Source: Streptomyces sannanensis (GTDB lineage: Bacteria > Actinomycetota > Actinomycetes > Streptomycetales > Streptomycetaceae). From it: DNA of 64,000 nucleotides. A model generated the notes under the pieces. It was not told the origin of the DNA. It saw nothing but the letters and a program-made list of their open reading frames with translations, and did no database searches. The position numbers and the translations under genes were made by a program. Shown in pieces: positions 28,024 through 35,143 of this stretch. Within the stretch, counting starts at the first letter, position 1, and every line of letters starts with the position of its first letter. Where the stretch lies: NCBI RefSeq assembly GCF_039536205.1, contig NZ_BAAAYL010000001.1, forward strand, positions 5,766,001-5,830,000. The letters are read 5' to 3'.

Positions 28024-28224
28024 ATGGCCAAGGTGACCGTCGGTCTCGATGCCGCACTCGTCGTGGAAGTCATGGTGCCGGCGGGCGTGGGGAGCCCCCA
28101 GGACGCCGTGGAACTCGTGGTCTGCGACGACATCGCGCGAGGCCACCGCACGGAGGTCCGCACAGCGGCCCGCGAGGACACGCTGCGCGCACCGGAGCCC
28201 AAGCCGCAGGACACCCAGGGCTGA
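28024..28224 (+). CDS. Small hypothetical protein
   Basis: 66 residues from ATG 28024. The first 40 residues have a beta-helix-helix pattern (KVTVGLDAALVVEVMVPAG) reminiscent of ribbon-helix-helix antitoxins such as VapB. The tail is charged and Pro-rich. No toxin gene is adjacent, since the next gene is an opposing NUDIX enzyme. It starts 68 bp from the divergent sirtuin gene. Codon use fits a coding region, but the gene is short and the function unknown. Confidence 0.45.
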   Translation: MAKVTVGLDAALVVEVMVPAGVGSPQDAVELVVCDDIARGHRTEVRTAAREDTLRAPEPKPQDTQG

Positions 28225-28279
28225 GGCCCGCCGCGTACCACTCGGGCCGGCCGAGCAGCCCCCGGGCCCAAGGTGCGGG

Positions 28280-28768
28280 TCAGCGCGCCGGGCGGCCGTT
28301 CTCCAGCTCCACCGGGCCGGTGCCGTCCGCCAGGGCGTCCAGAGCGGCCATGGCGCGCAGACCGAGCTCGCCGAGAAGATGGCCGGTGATCTCCTCACGG
28401 GGCACCAGCCGCCAGGACACCAGCTCCTCCTCCTGGAGCCGGATGGCCTGGAGCTGCTCCTCGGAGAGCACTCCGCCGTCGTACACATAGGCCACGATCG
28501 GCGGGCGCTGCGCCCCCGGCACCCAGTCGACCGCGAGAAGCGCCCCGAGCTCCACATCGAGCCCGATCTCCTCCGCGGTCTCGCGGCGGGCGGCCTGGCG
28601 GGGGGTCTCGCCGTGGTCGGACTCCACGGTGCCGCCCGGCAGTGCCCAGCCCTCACGGTAATTGGGCTCCACGAGCAGGACCCGCCCCTCGGCGTCCCGG
28701 AAGAGCGCGGCGGCACCGGCGAGCACCCGGGGCAGGCCGGCGATGTAGGTGGCGTAGTCGGTGGTCAC
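28280..28768 (-). CDS. NUDIX hydrolase
   Basis: 162 residues. A complete NUDIX box GGTVESDHGETPRQAARRET followed by AEEIG (about 45-69) supplies the metal-binding glutamates for cleavage of a nucleoside-diphosphate-linked substrate. The substrate cannot be predicted. It stands alone: the upstream neighbour on the other side is glycerate kinase (divergent), and downstream lies a short convergent gene. Length and box position are normal for ADP-ribose/MutT-type members. Confidence 0.9.
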   Translation of the reverse strand: MTTDYATYIAGLPRVLAGAAALFRDAEGRVLLVEPNYREGWALPGGTVESDHGETPRQAARRETAEEIGLDVELGALLAVDWVPGAQRPPIVAYVYDGGVLSEEQLQAIRLQEEELVSWRLVPREEITGHLLGELGLRAMAALDALADGTGPVELENGRPAR

Positions 28769-28926
28769 CCGGGAAGGCTAGCCCGCGGCACCGGGGTTCA
28801 TGCGCGTCGCCGGCCCGGGCACCTGCCGGGGGGCCGCCTCGGGAGATTCACCCTGGGCAGGGGGCGGGTGGGCCGGATAGGGTCGGGGCGGCGCGACTGC
28901 CTGTTCGGACAGCAAGGGATGGCAAG

Positions 28927-30078
28927 GTGACGGACGGAGCAGTGACCGCCGCGCACGTACTCGTCGCGGCGGACAAGTTCAAGGGCTCGCTCACGGCCGT
29001 GCAGGTCGCGGAGCGGGTGACGGCGGGGCTGCGGCGCGTCGTACCCGGCCTGGAGGTCGAGACCCTGCCGGTGGCCGACGGCGGCGACGGAACGGTCGCG
29101 GCGGCGGTGGCCGCCGGTTTCGAACGCCGGGAGGTACGGGTCACCGGGCCCCTCGGCGAGCAGCTGACGGCGGCGTTCGCGCTGCGCGGCACCACCGCGG
29201 TGGTCGAGATGGCGGAGGCCTCCGGCCTTCAGCACCTGCCCGCGGGCGTCTTCGCGCCGCTCACCGCCACCACGTACGGCGTCGGCGAGCTGCTGCACGC
29301 CGCGCTCGACGCGGGTGCCCGCACCATCGTCTTCGGTGTCGGCGGCAGCGCCACGACCGACGGCGGCGCGGGCATGCTGGCCGCGCTCGGGGCGAAGTTC
29401 CTCGACGCGGACGGCAAGCCGGTCGGCCCCGGCGGAGAGGGCCTGCGCGACCTCGCCACCGCCGACCTGTCCGGGCTGGACCCGCGCCTCGCCGAGGTGT
29501 CCGTCACGCTCGCCAGTGACGTGGACAACCCGCTCACCGGCCCCAAAGGCGCGCCGGCCGTCTTCGGGCCGCAGAAGGGCGCCTCGCCGGAGGACGTGGC
29601 GACCCTGGACGCGGCGCTCGCGCACTACGCCGAGGTCCTGGAGAAGGCCATCGGCCCGAAGGCCGCCGAGTACGCTGTCGCCCCGGGCGCCGGCGGCGCG
29701 GGCGGCATCGGCTACGGCGCGCTGGTCGGCCTCGGCGCGAGCTTCCGCCCCGGCATCGAGCTGATGCTCGAGATCCTGGGCTTCAACGAGGCCCTGTCCC
29801 GGGCCACCCTCGTCATCACCGGTGAGGGCTCGCTGGACGAGCAGACCCTGCACGGCAAGGCCCCGGCAGGAGTCGCCGCGGCCGCGCGCGCCGCGGACAT
29901 CGAGGTCGTCGCGGTGTGCGGCCGCCTCGCGCTGCCCCCGGAGGCCCTCGGCCACGCGGGCATCCGCCGCGCCTACCCGCTCACCGAGCTGGAGCCGGAC
30001 AGGGCGCGCTGCATCGCCGAGGCGGGCCCCCTGCTGGAGCGCGTCGCGGAAACCATCGCCCGGGACTTCCTGAGCTGA
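28927..30078 (+). CDS. Glycerate kinase (GK1 type)
   Basis: 383 residues from GTG 28927, with AAGGG eight bases upstream. The family pattern is clear: ADKFKGSLTAVQVAERV at the start, then PVADGGDGTV, a GVGGSATTDGGAGM loop (about 138-151), ASDVDNPLTGP and VITGEGSLDEQT. It phosphorylates glycerate to 2- or 3-phosphoglycerate and links glyoxylate/serine catabolism to glycolysis. That could be relevant near an ethylmalonyl-CoA cluster that releases glyoxylate, although the two are not in one operon. Start choice is the only uncertainty; a GTG at 28939 is an alternative. Confidence 0.92.
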   Translation: MTDGAVTAAHVLVAADKFKGSLTAVQVAERVTAGLRRVVPGLEVETLPVADGGDGTVAAAVAAGFERREVRVTGPLGEQLTAAFALRGTTAVVEMAEASGLQHLPAGVFAPLTATTYGVGELLHAALDAGARTIVFGVGGSATTDGGAGMLAALGAKFLDADGKPVGPGGEGLRDLATADLSGLDPRLAEVSVTLASDVDNPLTGPKGAPAVFGPQKGASPEDVATLDAALAHYAEVLEKAIGPKAAEYAVAPGAGGAGGIGYGALVGLGASFRPGIELMLEILGFNEALSRATLVITGEGSLDEQTLHGKAPAGVAAAARAADIEVVAVCGRLALPPEALGHAGIRRAYPLTELEPDRARCIAEAGPLLERVAETIARDFLS

Positions 30079-30225
30079 CCGCGCCCCTGCCCAGGGCCCC
30101 GCCCCACGGGTCCCTGGGCGGCGCCGGCCCGGCCCAGGTGCGGACTGATCGTCGGCACCGGACGCCCACGTGAGTACGCGGCGCGGGTCCCACGGGTCGG
30201 AACGCACTCCGACCAGGCGGCCGGT

Positions 30226-30356
30226 GTGTCCGTCCTCAATCGCTCGTCCGGGTGCGGCCCGGTGGCCCGGTTGTGCCCACCCTTCCCCAGACTTCGTCCG
30301 GGGGACCCCCATCTCGCTCCGCTCGGGTTGGGGGCACCCCAGCGGTAGCTGGGGGA
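30226..30356. repeat. Cluster of dispersed intergenic palindromes
   Basis: Three palindromic elements with copies elsewhere in the window stand in a row. The first is a TGTCCGTCCTCAATCGC element (30226-30252, cf. 42009-42035). The second is a GACTTCGTCCGGGGG element (30286-30303, cf. 44585, 53807 and 63846). The third is CCCCAGCGGTAGCTGGGG (30337-30354, cf. 48314 and 48459). No gene is seen here. They may act as terminators or be REP-like elements. Confidence 0.6.
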
Positions 30357-30434
30357 GGAGCGACTGCCCACCACCCGGGCAGCAGTGGAAGGGAGCCGTG
30401 CAGGGGGTGCTGTCCAGGCCGTAAAACGTGATTT

Positions 30435-30497
30435 GTGGCGCGCGAACGTGCCGGTCGACTTCACGGACTTCGAGATCGCGCGGCGTAAATCATGCCC
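30435..30497. repeat. Imperfect 16-bp inverted repeat around an AT-richer core
   Basis: GATTTGTGGCGCGCGA (from about 30430) and TCGCGCGGCGTAAATC (to about 30490) form an imperfect inverted repeat (12 of 16 paired) around about 30 bp. The block is less GC-rich than its surroundings. I cannot assign a function. Confidence 0.3.
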
Positions 30498-30510
30498 GGC
30501 CCGGACAGTA

Positions 30511-30612
30511 CCCCCGGAGCGGCACCCGGCAACCGGCAGCACCCCCGGCACACCCGGCAACGGGAGCGGCACCCGGCAGCACCCCCGGCGCACCCGGCAA
30601 CCGGCAGCACCT
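30511..30612. repeat. Degenerate GC-rich tandem repeat
   Basis: A CACCCGGCA-based unit recurs. A 24-bp segment at 30538-30561 returns at 30578-30601 with one mismatch, giving a 40-bp period. The units are contiguous and non-uniform, so this is not a CRISPR. Together with the flanking palindromes it fills most of the 650-bp gene-free gap 30079-30732. Confidence 0.6.
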
Positions 30613-30686
30613 CCCACCAGCCCGCCCTGGGGCACCTCTGGGGGTCCCCCAGGGCACAACGCCCCAAGGGCGTTCCGCGGGTACGC

Positions 30687-30720
30687 GAAGGGGCCCGGAC
30701 CGTCAGGTCCGGGCCCCTTC
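30687..30720 (-). terminator. Strong hairpin downstream of pssA
   Basis: Perfect 15-bp stem (30687-30701 with 30706-30720) with a 4-nt loop, 12 bp beyond the pssA stop. The position and strength fit the end of the psd-pssA transcript. Confidence 0.8.
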
Positions 30721-30732
30721 ACATGCGTACCG

Positions 30733-31596
30733 TTACGGCAGCTGCGCCGCACGCGCCTCGCGGCGGTTGTCGCGGAACGTGTTCACGCGACGGGCCGTCG
30801 CGAAGAGCGGAATCGTCGCGGCCAGCACGATCTGCAGGGCGCAGCCCGTGCGCAGCAGCATCTGACCGCCGGGGGCGTCGAACGCCCAGGCCGCCAGCAT
30901 GGCCATCGCGGAGACGATCCAGCTGAGCATCGCCACCGCGAGGACTCCGCGCGGCTTCGGGTACTCGACCCGGCTCACCATCAGCCAGGCCACCCCGATG
31001 ATCGCGATGAACGTGGGCACGAAGGGGAGCCCCAGCAGCACGATCGAGACGACCGTGAGCGCGCCGAAGGGGCTGGGCATGCCCTGGAACATGCCGTCCT
31101 TCATCGTCACGCACGAGAAGCGGGCGAGTCTGAGGACGACTGCCAACAGGACGACGATCGCCGCCAGCGCGGAGACGCGCTGGTGCGCGTCGTCCGCGAC
31201 CATGCCGTAGACCAGCACGAAGTACGCCGGGGCGAGTCCGAAGCTGATCAGGTCGGAGAGGTTGTCCAGCTCCGCGCCCATCGGCGAGCTGCGCAGTTTG
31301 CGCGCGACGAGCCCGTCGAACAGGTCGAAGACGGCCGCGCACAGCATCAGGATCACGGCGGTCGCGGCGGAGTGCCGCGCCATGCCGCTCTCGTCGCTGC
31401 CGGTGAGGTGCGGGATGAGGATGCCGGTGGTGGTGAAGTACACCGCCATGAACCCGCACGTGGCGTTGCCGAGCGTGAGGGTGTCCGCTATCGACAGCCG
31501 CAGGGACAGCGGCATGTCCTCGGTGTCGTCCTCCGCGTCCGCCTCGGCCTCCGGGGCCCAGCCGCCCGCCGGAGTCTCATGATCAGTCACGGTCAA
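30733..31596 (-). CDS. pssA: CDP-diacylglycerol--serine O-phosphatidyltransferase
   Basis: 287 residues from TTG 31596, or 285 from GTG 31590. The CDP-alcohol phosphatidyltransferase signature is complete (DLFDGLVAR...GAELDNLSD) and sits among six to eight hydrophobic helices. It makes phosphatidylserine in the membrane, which the upstream psd product decarboxylates to phosphatidylethanolamine. The start lies inside the psd 3' end (8-14 bp overlap), so the two are coupled. An acidic N-terminal tail of about 30 residues precedes the first helix. A strong hairpin follows the stop. Confidence 0.93.
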   Translation of the reverse strand: MTVTDHETPAGGWAPEAEADAEDDTEDMPLSLRLSIADTLTLGNATCGFMAVYFTTTGILIPHLTGSDESGMARHSAATAVILMLCAAVFDLFDGLVARKLRSSPMGAELDNLSDLISFGLAPAYFVLVYGMVADDAHQRVSALAAIVVLLAVVLRLARFSCVTMKDGMFQGMPSPFGALTVVSIVLLGLPFVPTFIAIIGVAWLMVSRVEYPKPRGVLAVAMLSWIVSAMAMLAAWAFDAPGGQMLLRTGCALQIVLAATIPLFATARRVNTFRDNRREARAAQLP

Positions 31597-32230
31597 TTCG
31601 AGTCACCCCCGCGACTGTTTTCTGGCCGACCTCGACCGCGACCTCGACGCCGGCGGGCAGGTAGATGTCCACACGGGAACCGAAGCGGATCAGGCCGATG
31701 CGCTCGCCCTGCTCCACCTTGGTGCCCTTCGGGATGTACGGCACGATGCGCCGTGCGACCGCGCCGGCGATCTGCACCATCTCGATGTCGCCGAGCTCGG
31801 TGTCGAAGTGCCAGACGACGCGCTCGTTGTTCTCGCTCTCCTTGTTGAACGCCGGAACGAAGCCGCCGGGGATGTGCTCGACGGACGTCACCGTGCCGGC
31901 CAGCGGCGCGCGGTTGACGTGGACGTTCAGCGGGCTCATGAAGATCGCGACGCGGGTGCGCCCGTCCTTCCACGGCATGATGCTCTGCACCACGCCGTCG
32001 GCCGGCGAGATGACCCGGCCCTGAGCGATCTCGCGCTCGGGGTCGCGGAAGAACCACAGCATGCCTGCCGCGAGTGCGGTGGTGGGCACGGCGAGGGCTG
32101 CGGCCCGCCGGGAGCGGCGGGAACGGGCCAGGCTGAGCGCTGCGGTGGCGACGGTCGGCAGAAGCCACGGCGATGCTCCGCGCGCGAGGCGGACGCTGCC
32201 GCGAGGTGCAGAGGTTTGGCTGTGGGGCAT
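31583..32230 (-). CDS. psd: Phosphatidylserine decarboxylase (archaetidylserine type)
   Basis: 215 residues from ATG 32230. This short form has an N-terminal membrane segment, then the family core: WFFRDPEREIAQGRVISPADG, MSPLNVHVNRAPLAG and, near the C-terminus, FGSRVDIYLP. The Ser of that GS is where self-cleavage creates the pyruvoyl cofactor. It decarboxylates phosphatidylserine made by PssA, encoded immediately downstream with overlap. The gene starts 169 bp after the acyl-CoA dehydrogenase stop, so it may have its own promoter or be read through from the ethylmalonyl-CoA operon. Confidence 0.93.
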   Translation of the reverse strand: MPHSQTSAPRGSVRLARGASPWLLPTVATAALSLARSRRSRRAAALAVPTTALAAGMLWFFRDPEREIAQGRVISPADGVVQSIMPWKDGRTRVAIFMSPLNVHVNRAPLAGTVTSVEHIPGGFVPAFNKESENNERVVWHFDTELGDIEMVQIAGAVARRIVPYIPKGTKVEQGERIGLIRFGSRVDIYLPAGVEVAVEVGQKTVAGVTRIDRD

Positions 32231-32398
32231 GGATGACCTTCGTAGCGGATGATGCCGCGCAGTGACGGGGGACGGCGGCTTTCCGGCGATGCTATCGGTT
32301 GTGGGCAACAACTGGGCAAGCCAGAGGCCGAGTCGACGGCCGGAAGACGATGACTGGGTGTGATCTTCTTCGCGGTCAAATCGACACAAAAGCGATAA

Positions 32399-33604
32399 TT
32401 ACCCCTGGAAACGGTACTCCTCGAGCAGTCGACGCCCAATGATCATTTTCTGGATCTCGGCGGTACCTTCACCGATGAGCAGCATCGGAGCCTCGCGGTA
32501 GAGACGCTCGATCTCGTACTCCTTGGAGAAGCCGTAGCCGCCGTGGATCCGGAAGGCGTCCTCGACGACTTCCTTGCAGTATTCGGAGGCGAGGTACTTC
32601 GCCATCCCCGCTTCGAGGTCGTTTCGTTCCCCGGAGTCCTTTTTGCGTGCCGCGTTGACCATCATGGCATGAGCGGCCTCGACCTTGGTGGCCATCTCGG
32701 CGAGCTTGAACTGGATGGCCTGGTGCTGAGCGATCGGCTTGCCAAAAGTATGACGTTGCTGGGCATAAGAGACACCCAGCTCGAAGGCACGCTGCGCGAC
32801 ACCGCAGCCACGGGCGGCCACATTGACGCGGCCGACCTCTACCCCGTCCATCATTTGGTAAAACCCTCGCCCCGTGACCCCGCCGAGCACTCGATCGGCC
32901 GGAACGCGCAGTCCGTCCATGATGAGCTCGGTCGTGTCGACGCCCTTGTAGCCCATCTTCTCGATCTTGCCCGGGATGGTCAGTCCGGGCCGGACCTCGC
33001 CGAAGCCAGGCTCCTTCTCGACCAGGAAGGTCGTCATCGACTTGTGGGGGGCGGTGCCCTCGGGGTGTCCTTCGTCACTCCGGCACAGGACGGCCACGAG
33101 CGTGGAGGTGCCGCCATTGGTCAGCCACATCTTCTGGCCGTTCAGGACGTACTCGTCGCCGTCCTTGACCGCCTTCGACGTGATGGCCGACACATCGGAG
33201 CCGAGTCCCGGCTCCGACATCGAGAAAGCGCCCCGCACCTCGCCGAGTGCCATCTTCGGCAGGAAGTGGTCCTTCTGTTCCTGCGTGCCGTGCTGCTTGA
33301 GCATGTACGCGACGATGAAGTGCGTGTTGATGATCCCGGACACGCTCATCCAGCCGCGCGCTATCTCCTCCACGCACAGCGCGTAGGTGAGCAGGGACTC
33401 GCCCAGACCCCCGTATTCCTCGGGAATCATCAGGCCGAAGACGCCGAGCTCCTTGAGCCCGTCGACGATCTGCTGCGGGTACTCGTCGCGGTGCTCCAGC
33501 TCGGTTGCTACCGGAATGATCTCCTTGTCGACGAATTCCCGGACGGTGGCCAGAATCTCCTGCTGGACATCGGTCAGACCGTGGGTCTGGGCGAGTCGGC
33601 TCAT
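32399..33604 (-). CDS. Acyl-CoA dehydrogenase, candidate (2S)-methylsuccinyl-CoA dehydrogenase
   Basis: 401 residues with typical flavin acyl-CoA dehydrogenase motifs: AFSMSEPGLGSDVSAI (FAD-binding region), MWLTNGG, the RHTFGKPI segment and GEGTAEIQ near the C-terminus, where the catalytic Glu is expected. In this cluster the logical step is oxidation of methylsuccinyl-CoA to mesaconyl-CoA. The Rhodobacter Mcd enzyme is longer (about 550 residues), so the assignment relies on context. The ATG overlaps the MaoC stop by 4 bp. It is the last gene of the five-gene operon. Confidence 0.8.
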   Translation of the reverse strand: MSRLAQTHGLTDVQQEILATVREFVDKEIIPVATELEHRDEYPQQIVDGLKELGVFGLMIPEEYGGLGESLLTYALCVEEIARGWMSVSGIINTHFIVAYMLKQHGTQEQKDHFLPKMALGEVRGAFSMSEPGLGSDVSAITSKAVKDGDEYVLNGQKMWLTNGGTSTLVAVLCRSDEGHPEGTAPHKSMTTFLVEKEPGFGEVRPGLTIPGKIEKMGYKGVDTTELIMDGLRVPADRVLGGVTGRGFYQMMDGVEVGRVNVAARGCGVAQRAFELGVSYAQQRHTFGKPIAQHQAIQFKLAEMATKVEAAHAMMVNAARKKDSGERNDLEAGMAKYLASEYCKEVVEDAFRIHGGYGFSKEYEIERLYREAPMLLIGEGTAEIQKMIIGRRLLEEYRFQG

Positions 33605-34173
33605 GACTGCTTCTCCTGCGGCTTCAACTCGGAATCGGCGCCGGCGCCCCGCAGGGGCGTCGACTGAGGGTGCTGGGAGACGGGCGGGCGGCCGGGCTGC
33701 TCGCCGCCGCGCTCCTTGATGTACGTCTCGGTCGGGACCATCACCTTGCGCCGGAAGACGCAGACGAGGGTGCCGTCCTGCTTGTACCCCTTGGTCTCGA
33801 CGTGGACGATGCCGCGGTCGCTCTTGGACTTCGACGGGGTCTTGTCGAGGACGGTGGTCTCGCCGTAGATCGTGTCGCCGTGGAAGGTCGGCGCCACGTG
33901 CCGCAGCGACTCGATCTCCAGGTTGGCGATGGCCTTGCCGGAGACGTCCGGCACGGACATGCCGAGCAGCAGGGAGTAGATGTAGTTGCCGACGACGACG
34001 TTCCTGCCGAAGTCCGTCGTCTTCTCCGCATAGTTCGTGTCCATGTGGAGGGGGTGATGGTTCATGGTGAGCAGACAGAAGAGATGGTCGTCGTACTCGG
34101 TGACCGTCTTCCCGGGCCAGTGCTTGTAGACCGCCCCGACCTCGAACTCTTCGTAGGTGCGTCCGAACTGCAT
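33601..34173 (-). CDS. MaoC-family hydratase, candidate mesaconyl-CoA hydratase
   Basis: 190 residues. A hotdog-fold MaoC hydratase is indicated by DDHLFCLLTMNHHPLHMD and FGRNVVVGNYIYSLLLGMSV, carrying the Asp/His hydratase-2 motif. The C-terminal 35 residues look disordered. In the ethylmalonyl-CoA pathway it would hydrate mesaconyl-CoA to beta-methylmalyl-CoA, the substrate of the lyase encoded just upstream. It is shorter than Rhodobacter Mch. It lies between the lyase (4-bp gap) and the dehydrogenase (4-bp overlap). Confidence 0.82.
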   Translation of the reverse strand: MQFGRTYEEFEVGAVYKHWPGKTVTEYDDHLFCLLTMNHHPLHMDTNYAEKTTDFGRNVVVGNYIYSLLLGMSVPDVSGKAIANLEIESLRHVAPTFHGDTIYGETTVLDKTPSKSKSDRGIVHVETKGYKQDGTLVCVFRRKVMVPTETYIKERGGEQPGRPPVSQHPQSTPLRGAGADSELKPQEKQS

Positions 34174-34177
34174 CGCC

Positions 34178-35143
34178 TTACGCCTCCGGGGCCTCGAACT
34201 TGGACGTACGGGTCATGCCGGCGGCCCGGCCCTTGCCCGCGACGACCAGTGCCATCTTGCGGCTCGCCTCGTCGATCATCTCGTCGCCGAGCATCGCCGA
34301 GCCCTTCTTACCGCCCGCCTCGGACGTGTACCACTCGTACGCGTCCAGGATCAGCTCCGCATGGTCGTAGTCCTCCTGCGAGGGCGAGAAGACCTCGTTG
34401 GCCGCGTCCACCTGGCCGGGGTGCAGCACCCACTTGCCGTCGAAGCCCAGGGCGGCGGCACGCTGGGCGACCTCCTTGTAGCCCTCCACGTTCTTGATCT
34501 GGAGGAAGGGGCCGTCGATCGCCTGCAGGTTGTGCGTACGCGCCGCCATCAGGATGCGCATCAGGATGTAGTGGTAGGCGTCCGCCGGGTAGCCGGGCGG
34601 CTGCATGCCCACGACCAGGGACTTCATGTTGATCGAGGCCATGAAGTCGGCGGGGCCGAAGATGATGGTCTCCAGGCGCGGCGAGGCGGCGGCGATCTCG
34701 TCGACGTTCACCAGGCCCTTGGCGTTCTCGATCTGCGCCTCGATGCCGATCTTGCCGACCTCGAAGCCCATGGTCTTCTCGATCTGGGTGAGCAGCAGGT
34801 CCAGCGCCACGATCTGCTGGGCGTCCTGGACCTTCGGCAGCATGATGCAGTCGAGGTTCTGGCCGGCACCCTCGACGACGGTGACGACATCGCGGTAGGT
34901 CCAGTGGGTGGTCCAGTCGTTGACCCGCACGACCCGGGTCTTGCCCGTCCAGTCGCCGTTGTTCAGGAAGTCCACGATCGTGTGCCGGGCACCCTCCTTG
35001 GCGAGCGGCGCGCACGCGTCCTCCAGGTCCAGGAAGACCTGGTCGGCCGGCAGTCCCTGGGCCTTCTCCAGGAAGCGCGGGTTGGAACCCGGGACCGCGA
35101 GGCAGGAGCGGCGCGGACGCAGACGGTTCACGGGGGATGTCAT
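34178..35143 (-). CDS. mcl1: CoA ester lyase (L-malyl-CoA/beta-methylmalyl-CoA lyase)
   Basis: 321 residues from ATG 35143, overlapping the ecm stop (ATGA). Citrate-lyase-beta-fold motifs are clear: RSCLAVPGSNPRFLEKA, FLDLEDACAP, LPKVQD, EAQIENAKGL and GPADFMASI, the last two supplying metal-binding Glu and Asp. It cleaves beta-methylmalyl-CoA to glyoxylate and propionyl-CoA, the final split of the ethylmalonyl-CoA pathway. It may also act on malyl-CoA. All neighbours are pathway enzymes. Confidence 0.85.
   Translation of the reverse strand: MTSPVNRLRPRRSCLAVPGSNPRFLEKAQGLPADQVFLDLEDACAPLAKEGARHTIVDFLNNGDWTGKTRVVRVNDWTTHWTYRDVVTVVEGAGQNLDCIMLPKVQDAQQIVALDLLLTQIEKTMGFEVGKIGIEAQIENAKGLVNVDEIAAASPRLETIIFGPADFMASINMKSLVVGMQPPGYPADAYHYILMRILMAARTHNLQAIDGPFLQIKNVEGYKEVAQRAAALGFDGKWVLHPGQVDAANEVFSPSQEDYDHAELILDAYEWYTSEAGGKKGSAMLGDEMIDEASRKMALVVAGKGRAAGMTRTSKFEAPEA

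Noticed and set aside
30511-30612. Possible CRISPR-like array
   Set aside because: Units are contiguous, degenerate and lack spacers of constant length; no cas gene is nearby.
30385-31848. 487-codon forward frame over the repeat gap and pssA
   Set aside because: It reads through palindromes and tandem repeats and then antisense to pssA; no coherent protein.
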